A stretch of 64,000 nucleotides of DNA. Source: Isochrysis galbana (taxonomy: Eukaryota; Haptophyta; Isochrysidales; Isochrysidaceae). The translations under genes were made by a program, and so were the position numbers. Location of the stretch: contig CM030938.1 of the NCBI GenBank assembly GCA_018136815.1, positions 5,046,749 through 5,110,748 of the forward strand. The letters are read 5' to 3'. The notes under the pieces were generated by a model. That model ran no database searches, was not told where the DNA came from, and was given only the letters and a program-made list of their open reading frames with translations. The stretch's first letter is position 1. Every line of letters begins with the position of its first letter. Shown here piece after piece: positions 10,361 to 19,685 of this stretch.

Positions 10361-11566
10361 TTTCGGTAGGGCCAGGTAAATACTTTTACAATTTGCAATT
10401 TGTGTTTTGCAAGTTTGTGGGTGGCTGCTCAAGCGTCAAGCGTCAAGCGCTTTCAAAAGTTTGGGCGCCTTCACTACTCACTACAAGTGGGCTGCAAGTT
10501 TGGGGGCGCGGCGCCCTCTCTCTGATAGTATAATCCCTCATCTAAGGGCAAAATCGCCCTCTCTACTCTCTACAGTAAAACACCGTATGGTCACGTTCCC
10601 CGAGTAGTATAGAGTAGTACATGTCGGCGGTAAATTTATATTATGTATTCTAGCAAAAAGGACGTTTCTTTCACGTTAAACAGGGGTCCTCTTGAGATCC
10701 ACGACGAAAAAGTCCGTGACGGCCCGCACGCAGACCCAAAGAGAAGACCGAACGTGGCCCTCTTGACGAGCTCAAACAAAAGACACCCAACAGGCCTGCC
10801 CCAAACCCACACTCCGAACTAGGCTTTCGGTAGTGCACCGGAGCCGGACCCCGGAAACCGAAGAAAAAGGAACGAAGGGGGGAAGGGGCGAGGAGGAGGA
10901 GGTGGTGGAGGGAGGGGATGTAAGGGCGGCATCGTGGCAGAGACAGCGAAACCTAGAGAAAACTCATATTCATATATTACACTCATCCAAAACACACAAC
11001 AAAGGGGGAAAGGAGAAAATAGCATACCGATGGGGGGAGGGGGGGGGTCTGGGCAGGACTTTGGTCGTACTTCGTCCTCTCCACCCACCACTAACTACAG
11101 TCACAGCAGCACAACATCAAACCGTCGGCAACAAGAACACCCCTGTCACGTTGTGTTGCTTCATGTACGGATATGCTCTCAAGATCGCCCCGACCGAGGC
11201 AGCACGCGGGCGTAAGGCAGCGGCCACCAGGAGAAGCCGCCTGTGGAGGACCATACTCTCTGCTGAAGCGCTCTTCTTGGCGAAAGGGCGGGCATCTTTG
11301 GCAAGGAATCCAAGGCTCGGCACGCCAAAGCATAGCGAGACAGCAAGCTGCAGTACCTCTCGGATGCCAATGAGTGAGCGAAAGCAGCAACAGGCTATGG
11401 ACCAAGGCGGCAATGCAGCTCCAACGTCCGGCTCTGGCACCCATTATGCACCTCGCAGTGGGTGCGAACGACCAAATGCGAGGCCACAATCGTACCAAAG
11501 CCAGGAACTATGCATGCCAGCCACCTGACATTTCATCCTGTCGCTAGCACAGTCATGATGCTGAGC
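10361..11566. other. Intergenic region with one weak minus-strand frame
   Basis: 10361-10830 is non-coding and ends in an AT-richer patch. On the minus strand, 11440-11117 has an open frame (VPSLGFLAKDARPFAKK, then GAILRAYPYMKQ) that reads better than background and might be an exon just downstream of eIF1. I could not find a start or a splice structure for it. Confidence 0.35.
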
Positions 11567-12297
11567 TTAGCCGTGGCCGTGCTTCTTGATTTTGTCCTTG
11601 GAAGCAAGCTCTGAGTACGAAAACAGCATGCGCCCAGGTCAGCACTTCGGACTATAGCGCTCAGGCAACGTACGTACACAGTAGTACAAGCCAACCTAAC
11701 GTTGGAAAGGGTGACACTCACCGTTTTCCAAGAGGAATTTCAGCACGTTGTCACGCTGATCACCTTGGAACTGGAGCACCTGGCCCATCTCCTCGTCGTC
11801 AACAATGGTACCATTGCAGCAGTGCGTCTTCTTGATTGCTTTGATAATCTTCTTGAGGTCCAGCTGCTCATTGAGACCCTGAACTGTCGTGATACACTTT
11901 CGACCTGCGAGCAATTTGTGGGGGCGCGTGATGGGAGGACGAACGCGCCCTCGCTGGCACATAAAAGTGTGAACAAGAGCGCCGTTCTCATGCGGCTGGG
12001 CGCACGCGGGCGCCATCATGCGCTGGGACGCAGGGCGGTGCTGACCGTTGCGCTGCTGCACGCGGATGTGCACAAGGTTCGACTGCGCCTCCTCTACGGC
12101 TGGCTCCTCCTCGGCGTCGATCGCCGCAAACGGATCTGTCGAGCGGAAGGGGCGGATCCATTTGCTTTAATGGCTGCGCGCTTCCGCCCACATGCACGCC
12201 CGCGCCGCCTAGGAAGGTCAGCAGAGTGCAGTGTCTACTGGTGGGCGGCGGCTGGCGCACCTTTGCCAATCGGGTTGCTCAGCGCATCGAGATCCAT
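11567..12297 (-). CDS. EIF1: Translation initiation factor eIF1 (SUI1), four exons
   Basis: Exons on the minus strand are 12297-12261, 12135-12046, 11904-11722 and 11610-11567. All have GT-AG junctions in phase 1, giving 117 aa, the usual length of eIF1. The protein starts MDLDALSNPIGKDPFA, followed by an acidic stretch and HIRVQQRNGRK. Then come the SUI1-core signatures TTVQGLNEQLDLKKIIKAIK, CNGTIVDDEEMG and LQFQGDQRDNVLKFLLEN. The C-terminus is KDKIKKHGHG. eIF1 binds the 40S P-site region and enforces start-codon selection in the 43S/48S complex. The start ATG at 12297 gives the conserved short N-terminal tail. This is the most secure identification in the window. Confidence 0.96.
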
Positions 12298-12829
12298 ACG
12301 ACGGGGCCGGTGTGGCCTGAGAGAGGGGAAGGAAAGAAAGCTCTTCAACCGACGCGCCTGCCCGCGAGAGCGTCGCCCAAGCCAGCCCAGCCAGAGAAGA
12401 GAGAAGGGGGAGGGGGAGGGGCAACGCAGACAAGGGAGGGCGCCACCCCACCTGTGCGAACGCGCCGTCTCTAACGTTAGAAGAGAGGCCACCTAGCCCC
12501 GCGGGCGGATGAAGTACATTGTAAAAGGGACGGCCCGTCTCCCTCCTGACTTTTCTTTTTCGATGGGCGCGTCTCGAGTCTCGCGCATGGGGCCGCCCCT
12601 GTACAAAGTAAACCCGAATGCGGCGTATCAATACCTATTCCTTAGTTTATAAAGTTGCTTGTGGTCTCGATCGGTGCAGACTATATCTATAAATGGACAT
12701 CTCCTTGCATACTCTCTCAGTCGTGCCGGTTGCGGCCTCTGCGTAGAGGCGAAGACGCGAGGGAGAGAGGGAGAGAGAGAGGGGAGAGAGGGAGAGGGAG
12801 AGGGAGACGGGGGGTGAGACGGGGAGACG

Positions 12830-12861
<32 letters not shown>

Positions 12862-12921
12862 GTTAGGGAGACAGAGAGGGAGAAGGGGGGGGGAGGGGAG
12901 CGGAAAGAGTGGGGGGGGGGG

Positions 12922-12952
<31 letters not shown>

Positions 12953-12990
12953 AGTGAAAGCGTCGCCTTTGGGTGGACGCGAGCGAGACG
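12298..12990. other. Intergenic with GA tracts and a 30-G homopolymer
   Basis: This is the shared upstream region of eIF1 (leftward) and the 12991 gene (rightward). It holds a GA-rich low-complexity run at 12750-12960, including an unbroken run of G at 12831-12860. Both runs make the local assembly uncertain. No gene is visible. Confidence 0.7.
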
Positions 12991-13809
12991 ATGCATGAGG
13001 CTGCTATCGCATGGGACGCAGCTGAAGCAGCAAGCAGCCGCGCGCGTGTCGTGCGAGCGATGCCGCAGCAGGCAGTCGAGGCGACGGTGGAGGTGCTCGT
13101 CCATGTAGGCGGCTCCGCAGCAGAGCTCGCTGCCGCCGGCGCTCGCATGGCAGAGGCAAGAGCAGCAGCAAGGGCGGCAGAGGCAAGGATGATCGCCGCG
13201 CGAGCCAGCGCAGCAGTCCACGCGACAAGGTATCATGAGGCAGCACCTGCAGTCGCCGGGCAGAGGCCGGCACTGGGAGCCCATCATCACCAAGCATGGG
13301 ATGGCTTTCATGCTCCGCCGGACACTCTAGCCATTCCTACATGTAGATCAAGGCTGCCATCCATCGCCTCTTCGAAAGTAGCGCGGACGCTGAATGCTTT
13401 GGAATCCTCGACCACAGACAAGCTTGCTGGGCGATGGCCGCCGCGCTGTGTCCCGCAATCGCCACCTCGCAGTGTCCACCTTATCCGTGGACAATTTGCT
13501 CCGTCGACAACATTCTTGCGTCAACAGCTACAGTACATCTCCGACCAAACGACACGCCATACTGCCCTGAATGATAAGCAGCTCATGCAGAGTGCCCATC
13601 GCAATGACGTGAATGTGTCACCTTCATCGGCCCTTTTGCATCAAAAAATAGTAGAACACCAACGGCGATTGTCGGAACAAGCTTGCCGTATTGAAGCAGA
13701 CAGGCATGCACAGTTAGCGGCGGGAGCGAACCACTTGCAGGCCTCTATTGCAGCTGCAGTAGACAGATTCCAGCGAGGTAACGCAGTAGTGCAATCGAAC
13801 GTCAGATGA
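12991..13809 (+). CDS. Unknown alanine-rich protein, single exon
   Basis: An ATG at 12991 opens about 272 codons without a stop. The frame is also open for six codons upstream, but no ATG lies there. The first 80 residues are Ala/Arg-rich and probably helical (AEARAAARAAEARM). The middle is less biased, and the C-terminal third (HQKIVEHQRRLSEQACRIEA) looks like another helix or coiled coil. There is no signal peptide or membrane segment. I do not recognise the family. Its length and steady amino-acid usage favour a real gene over a chance frame. Confidence 0.55.
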   Translation: MHEAAIAWDAAEAASSRARVVRAMPQQAVEATVEVLVHVGGSAAELAAAGARMAEARAAARAAEARMIAARASAAVHATRYHEAAPAVAGQRPALGAHHHQAWDGFHAPPDTLAIPTCRSRLPSIASSKVARTLNALESSTTDKLAGRWPPRCVPQSPPRSVHLIRGQFAPSTTFLRQQLQYISDQTTRHTALNDKQLMQSAHRNDVNVSPSSALLHQKIVEHQRRLSEQACRIEADRHAQLAAGANHLQASIAAAVDRFQRGNAVVQSNVR

Positions 13810-14164
13810 CACACGGCTCTTGCTTTCTCTCCTTGCCCAGTCCCAACTTTGGCTGTCCGCTTGACACTCGATAGCTTGGGGATGTGAGCCTACATTCCGG
13901 CTGAACTTCGGAAGCCATGTGCTGCGCCTTGTACAATATTTGTAGAAATCATGACTTGTAGTAATCACGACCTGAAGGGAGGCTCTCTTTCGTAGAAACG
14001 CAGTCCAAAACCAATACACTGCAGGTTGTCTTTTAAAAACATTCTTGAAGATGACTGCACGTTGTCTTAACCTACCTAACCTCAACTAAACCTTATAATT
14101 GTCGCGGGTAGGGGGAGCATTCCATGCGACACGCTCTATTCTTATTCTTGGAGCGTGTCTCGAG
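13810..14164. other. Intergenic, nothing recognised
   Basis: This is the 3' flank of the gene ending at 13809. It is moderately AT-rich (for example aacctacctaacctcaacta near 14070). I saw no frame or repeat here beyond the window's usual composition. Confidence 0.4.
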
Positions 14165-14653
14165 GACACCCTCCTGACGGATCGAGCACGACCACTGGCT
14201 CGATATGCGATGATACGGAAGGGAAACGATCGGCGGGAGGCGCGGCGAGGATGGCCGGGAGTGATGGAATGGCGGGCTGGACCACCTCCTCAGCAGAAGA
14301 AGGCGGGAGGACGGGCTTGGGCGAGGGCGAGCGCGACGACGGAGCGGACATGGCTGGGCGATTCGGGATGGATAGGCTGAGGCTGAGGGATTGGAGGGGT
14401 TTGGTACGGATGGAGTGTTGAGAACGAGGGACGAGAACGGGAACGAGAACGAAAACGAGAGCGACGAACGAATCGAACGAAGAACTACAGACGAAAGACG
14501 GATGGAGGCCGATGGACCGACGAGACGACACCACACTCACGTCAACACTCTCCACACTTACGTATCCTTATCACAGAACGCACAGGAACCTACTGACAGA
14601 CCGAACAAGGAAGAGAATGCCGACAAGAGCAAGAGAGCGACGGGGCCGACGGA
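14165..14653 (-). repeat. LTR-B copy, left part, interrupted by the Gy-M insertion
   Basis: It matches 50430-50807 on the same strand (ggaccacctcctcagcagaa, gagaacgagggacgagaacg, gatggaccgacgagacgaca). On the minus strand it contains a Ser/Pro-rich gag-like start (MSAPSSRSPSPKPVLPPSSA) related to LTR-S. The other side of the same repeat reappears at 33239-33345, so Gy-M was inserted into an older LTR-B copy. Confidence 0.75.
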
Positions 14654-16047
14654 TGTCAGAGCAAGGCTGATCTCACTCTTGGAGATTGCCTGCGAGGGCG
14701 CGCCGGCAGCTAGCGCGGAACGCGGTTCTTGTGGGGAGCTCATGGAGCTTTCCTCGGGGTTGACTACGGGCATGGTGATCGACGCACGACGCACGACGCA
14801 CGCACGGAGCACGGTGGGCGCGGAAGTGCGGAAGGAGGCTTGTGGGAGGTGGTGGCAGGCGACTGGGGGTGGCTCAGGCGCGTGCTTGACTTGTATTGAC
14901 TCGTTGACTCGGGGTATAGACTCGGGAACTCGGGGGGACTCGCTTGGGAACACGGTGGGACTCGACGAAGTTGCTACAAAAATCACTCACAAGAAACCAA
15001 AAACCAAAGTCCTTGGGCTCAGAAAACTAACGTAAACACTCCGGAATCATACGATAAACAAACCCCTCCCCGCGCGGCGAAGGCTGAAGTCGCGATCGCT
15101 CGTCATGCGCGAAGATATACGGAAAGAGAGCGCATAACTACGCCACCGAAGGGTTCGAACTATCGTTAAAGTGGAACTCGTCCGCTGAAGCCAACGCGGA
15201 GGGTCGAGGAGAGATCCAAACTCGCGCGGGGGGAGAAGGCGATGTGCGGAGAGACCTTCTAGACAAGCGACGAGCAAGGGGCGACGAAACAAGACGCGAG
15301 GCGCGAGGCGCGTGCCATTCGTTCTTCCTTTCTTTCATCGAAACCGCGACGAAACTAACATTAAACGTCGGTGCCCCCTCCGCGAGGATCGCGAAGAAGA
15401 ACGGACGAGATGGAGGCAATCATCGAAGGAACCGCGAGAGGAATCGAAGCGAGGGGGGGAACAACGACGGCCGGAGGAAACGAACCGCGCGCGGGGGAGA
15501 AGAGAACCTCGCGCGGGGGGGGGATTAATATAACGGCCGGAGGCGACGGACGGCACGCCGAGGGAAAGAACCTGCCGCGGGGGGGGGGCGAGGGACCGAG
15601 GGCACGGCGGGGCAGCGTGGGAGGGCGCGAGGCCGATCTCGGAGCGAGATCGCGTCCTTTCTCTCGCGGAGCGCGGAGAGACCCCCACGAGATATCTTGG
15701 GACCGGAGAATGTTTTGGACGAATCTTCTTGCCGTCGGCCGAGGAGAGGCGGACGGAGAGAGAGAGAGAGAGAGAGAGTCTCGCAGAGCGACTGCAGAAC
15801 GAGAAGTCGAAGTCATGCCGGTTTATTACCTTAAACGAGCCAACAATTATAGTAACAGCAAAAACAAAATTCGAATCGCAAATTTCGAGACCAAAACCTG
15901 CAAACCTGGACTTGAGACCATGGGGAATCCGAATCTGTGTGTCTTGTGCGTCAGTGGCAACACGGGGAACTGTTCAATTGTAATTGTGAGCGCGTACCTT
16001 ACACGAATATTCATGCCTACAACCTTCAGATGGGCAGGAATACAACA
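14654..16047 (-). repeat. Gy-M 3' LTR, 1394 bp
   Basis: 14654-15191 is practically identical to 32545-33082, and 15923-16047 matches 33101-33234. The intervening 15193-15922 (about 730 bp, with gcgcggggg-type repeats and a GA microsatellite) is absent from the other LTR. On the element strand the LTR begins TGTTGTATTCC directly after a polypurine tract and ends GCTCTGACA. Confidence 0.85.
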
Positions 16048-16060
16048 CCCCCCGACTTAA
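16048..16060 (-). other. Polypurine tract of Gy-M
   Basis: On the element strand the sequence reads AAGTCGGGGGG immediately before the LTR start TGTTGTATTCC. This is the expected position of the plus-strand primer for reverse transcription. Confidence 0.7.
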
Positions 16061-16304
16061 ATCGAGACGTCTCCCGATGTCGAGCCAAGAGAGTTCATTT
16101 AACCATACGAGACGAGAGACCTAGAGGAGGAGGATTAACCCATGGATCCAAAGCGAGCACAAAATCGGCAGCTTAGCGCGGCGGCCCCCGATTTCGTACG
16201 TCACGTCCTACCACGTTCTCCCTTTTACAGGAGTTTTGCTCGGGCAGTTGCGCTGGGTCAGGCGCTGACGCGACGCTAATCATCCACTTCCGGTCGACTT
16301 AGCG

Positions 16305-19300
16305 CTACGATTGTGAACGAGAACGAGTACGACTCGAAGGCAGATCAGGAGGAGTACGACTTGTCTCTTGAATTCGACGTGGAATAACTTGATTGGATTG
16401 GGAACTTGAGCTTGGACTTGAAGAGGAGTCTACAGCGGAGTGAGCTTGGGGTTGAACCGGACGGCGGTCGAAAGTGGTGTCGTACGACTCAACTAGATCA
16501 GCACAACGCCGAAGCAACTCAATTCGAGACTCCCAAGTAGCTTCAGAACGAGGATAGCCGCGCCATTTGACGAGATACTTGAATGAAACTCCATCGCCCT
16601 TGCGATCGAGTAACTCTTCGACCAAGTACTCATCTTCAGCGAGCGGAGACGAATCGGTGACGGTGAAGTACGGACGAAGATTGGAAATGTGAACTTCATC
16701 CTTGACTTGACGATTTTCGAGATCGCGTAGACGGTAGCGAGTGGCCGAGATGGCTTCTTCTACTCGGTAGGGACCGGAGTAGAGATATTGAAGTTTGTTG
16801 GCGTGGCCAGGGATTCGACGACAAACTCTGTCTCCTGGTTTGAAGGTGACACCGAGTTTAGACTTTTGAGAGGCGGAGCGCATCGATTCGCGTTGGGCTT
16901 CTTGAGTACTTTCGAGGGCGGAACGCCACGACTCGAGAAGCTTCTTATTGAGCTCGGTGGCGTAAATGACGGCATCGGACGGAGGCCTAGATGGAAGGAA
17001 CTCGAGAACAGGAGCAGGGTCAGCAAGTTGAGCTGGAAGACGAAGCTCCCGACCAAACAAGATAGCCGCGGGTGACTTGGGTACGACGCGACCGGCGGTC
17101 GCTCGCATAGACATGAGAAGAAACGGAAGGTGGTCGACCCAATGGGCGCCGCCTTCATTGGAGACTCGAGTCATCGTGAGGAGAGTTTGTTGAGCTCTTT
17201 CCACTAGCCCTACGCCTTCGTGGCGATAGGCTTCAGTAGTGCTCAAGTCCGTGCCAGTCGCTTTGAGAATTAGGTCCACTAACCGAGAGCAAAGATTCGA
17301 GCCGGCGTCGGTTCGAAGTTGGCGAGGGACTCCATAACGAGATACGATGAGACGCATGAAGACGTCCAGACATTTTGCGGACGAGGGGTTACCGTTGCAA
17401 GGCTCAGCTTCAATCCAACGAGAGAGAGAATCGACGAAAACAATCAGCTTATCAAAACCGGAGCGGCCGGATACGAAATCGTGGGTGGGAGCCATCGAAA
17501 GAATATCGCAATAGACGACGTCGAAAGGATAGGATCCGATAGAAAGACCGGATGGATGGGCGAGCGGTCGCGGTAACGGTTTGCCAAGAGTGCATTCATG
17601 GCACTCTCGAACGTACTCCGATACAGAGGCGGATAGGCCAGGCCAGTAAACTCGAGAACGAAGTAGGGTAGTCATCCTTGTCGCACCTGGGTGACCAAGG
17701 TGGTCATGGTAGGCGCGGAGGTACGTGTCACGAAGGGACTCCGGAATGTATAAACGAAGAGGAGCCTCTTCCGCCTCTGAGGAGCGGTAGTAGAGTAGGC
17801 CATCGCGAAGCAGGAATCGGGACCTTTTCTTCGACGACGAGCTAGAGTCGATCGAAGAGGAAGCTTTCGGAAGGATCGACTCGAGTTCAGAAATGATCGA
17901 GCTAGCGAACTCGTCGGTAGAGAGCGCTTGACGCAATTCGTCGGCATGAGGCACGCCCACATCGAGATACGAGGAGGTAATCGACTCCGAAGATTCCGAT
18001 GCTTGACGAGCGAGCCTATCGTTTGCTTGTTGGCGGCGAGCGGTGAGGGTGGATGACGTAACCGCGGCGGCAACTATGTCGTGAATTTCGGAAGAATCGA
18101 AAGAATGGACGTCACTCTCCTCGAGATGGAGAGGATCGTGATCGGGCTCGAGAGCAACTAGGCGGGATAAGCCGTCGGCGTCCCAGTGAGTGACTCCAGG
18201 TTTGTGCACGACGTCGAATCGATATTCGGCTAGCTTCAGGACCCATCGCATGAGGCGCGAGGCTGGACCACCGGTGACTTGATCTTTCATCGTGTGAAGC
18301 CAGCGCAAAGCTGAATGGTCTACGACGAGGGTGAAGTGGCGACCCCAAAGATACGGCCTCCAATTTCGGATCGATTCTAGCGCTGCTAGAAGTTCGATTT
18401 CAGTAACTGTCCAATGGCGCTCAGCCGGACTCAAACTACGACCGTAGTATGCAACAACGCGCTCTCTCCCTTCGTCGTCTTTCTGAGCAAGGACGCCGGC
18501 GATGCCGAGCTTGCTAGCACCGTCGGTCTTAACGAGGAAAGGACGGTCGTCTCGAGGAGGTGCGAGTACGGGTTCTTCACAGATAGCTTGCTTGAGATCT
18601 TCGATAGCCTGGCGACAGGCTTCTGTTTGCGACTCGACCGGGACATCGCACCCTTTCCGCGTGAGAGCGGTTAACGGCGCTGCACGGATCGCAAAACGGC
18701 GTATAAAACGGCGGTAGTACGAGCACAGTCCAAGGAAAGAACGGACGGCTTCGATAGAGTTGATTTGGGTAGGGTCGATTTTCGAGACGGCTTCCACTTT
18801 CTTGGGATCCATCCGAAGACCTTCACGCGAAACAACGTGGCCGAGATATTCAGCCGAGGTGGCAAAGAAAACGCATTTCGACATCTTGCAAGTGAGGCCC
18901 GCCCAGATGAGACGTTCCAAGACAAGATCAAGACGGTGTAACATTTGTTGGAATGACGACTCTTCCCTGGCCTGCAACGAGTCACCTACGCCTGTCGACC
19001 AGGCGCCGACATCATCCAAGTATGGCATACAAATCTCCCATGCCAGCCCACCGAGAACGGCGTCCATGAGGCGGCACATATACGAGGGACCGGATTGAAC
19101 ACCAAAAGGCAAGTAATTGAACTCGTACTTGCCGCGATGAGTAGTGAACGCGGTGATATGTTTATCGGACTCTTTGATCGGTATACCCCAGAAACCAGAT
19201 GCCAGGTCCAGGGTGCAAAGGAATAGAGAATCAAGGTTGCCTTGGCCGGACGACAATCGGTCGATGGCTTCTACCGTGAGGGGAAGAGGGCTGTCCTCTA

Positions 19301-19622
19301 GACGAAGCTTGGAGTTGACGTCGCGATAATCTACGCAGAAACGTACGGAGCCATCCTTCTTAGTGACTAGCACGACTCGAGAGGCCCACGACGAATTTGA
19401 TTTCCTAATGATGCCCGCGGACTCCATCTTGCAAACTTCGTCCTCTATGATCTTCTCACCCTCTCGTCCAACTCTAGACGGTGCGTGGCGGTGAGCTTCG
19501 GCTCCGGGGTTGAGCGGTAGCTCTACCTCCATCACGTGAGTGTGATTCGGGTTGGTCGGGTCAATTGCGAAAGCAGCGATACGTCGGGCTAGTAGACGAC
19601 GAACTTGTTCACGTTGGGGCAT
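16305..19622 (-). CDS. Gy-M pol: reverse transcriptase, RNase H, integrase, chromodomain
   Basis: A frame of about 1105 codons. Reverse transcriptase has its catalytic YLDD near residues 201-204, preceded by LPFGVQSGPS. RNase H follows (TDGASKLGIAGVLAQ about 366-380; VVDHSALRWL about 433-442). The integrase zinc-binding HHCC uses H639, H643, C674 and C677. The DDE core has D706 (VYCDIL), D772 (RTDAGSN) and E808 (LVERAQQ). A chromodomain lies at about 998-1050 (YLVEELLDRKG, FKYLVKWRGYPRSEATWE). A chromodomain on the integrase is the mark of chromoviruses and usually directs insertion to particular chromatin. The frame continues upstream, across a single in-frame TAG (19686-19688), into the protease-bearing ORF. 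No catalytic residue appears to be missing. Confidence 0.95.
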   Translation of the reverse strand: MPQREQVRRLLARRIAAFAIDPTNPNHTHVMEVELPLNPGAEAHRHAPSRVGREGEKIIEDEVCKMESAGIIRKSNSSWASRVVLVTKKDGSVRFCVDYRDVNSKLRLEDSPLPLTVEAIDRLSSGQGNLDSLFLCTLDLASGFWGIPIKESDKHITAFTTHRGKYEFNYLPFGVQSGPSYMCRLMDAVLGGLAWEICMPYLDDVGAWSTGVGDSLQAREESSFQQMLHRLDLVLERLIWAGLTCKMSKCVFFATSAEYLGHVVSREGLRMDPKKVEAVSKIDPTQINSIEAVRSFLGLCSYYRRFIRRFAIRAAPLTALTRKGCDVPVESQTEACRQAIEDLKQAICEEPVLAPPRDDRPFLVKTDGASKLGIAGVLAQKDDEGRERVVAYYGRSLSPAERHWTVTEIELLAALESIRNWRPYLWGRHFTLVVDHSALRWLHTMKDQVTGGPASRLMRWVLKLAEYRFDVVHKPGVTHWDADGLSRLVALEPDHDPLHLEESDVHSFDSSEIHDIVAAAVTSSTLTARRQQANDRLARQASESSESITSSYLDVGVPHADELRQALSTDEFASSIISELESILPKASSSIDSSSSSKKRSRFLLRDGLLYYRSSEAEEAPLRLYIPESLRDTYLRAYHDHLGHPGATRMTTLLRSRVYWPGLSASVSEYVRECHECTLGKPLPRPLAHPSGLSIGSYPFDVVYCDILSMAPTHDFVSGRSGFDKLIVFVDSLSRWIEAEPCNGNPSSAKCLDVFMRLIVSRYGVPRQLRTDAGSNLCSRLVDLILKATGTDLSTTEAYRHEGVGLVERAQQTLLTMTRVSNEGGAHWVDHLPFLLMSMRATAGRVVPKSPAAILFGRELRLPAQLADPAPVLEFLPSRPPSDAVIYATELNKKLLESWRSALESTQEAQRESMRSASQKSKLGVTFKPGDRVCRRIPGHANKLQYLYSGPYRVEEAISATRYRLRDLENRQVKDEVHISNLRPYFTVTDSSPLAEDEYLVEELLDRKGDGVSFKYLVKWRGYPRSEATWESRIELLRRCADLVESYDTTFDRRPVQPQAHSAVDSSSSPSSSSQSNQVIPRRIQETSRTPPDLPSSRTRSRSQS

Positions 19623-19685
19623 CGAGAGACGGCCTTCGGGGTCGATCTTGGCTGCCTCGAGGAGCTTACGCTGGTCCTCGTCGAG

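Noticed and set aside
12655..13311. Gly/Arg-rich and Pro-rich frames in the GA/G tracts upstream of 12991
   Set aside because: Low-complexity composition with a 30-G run and no motif; antisense frames are equally long.
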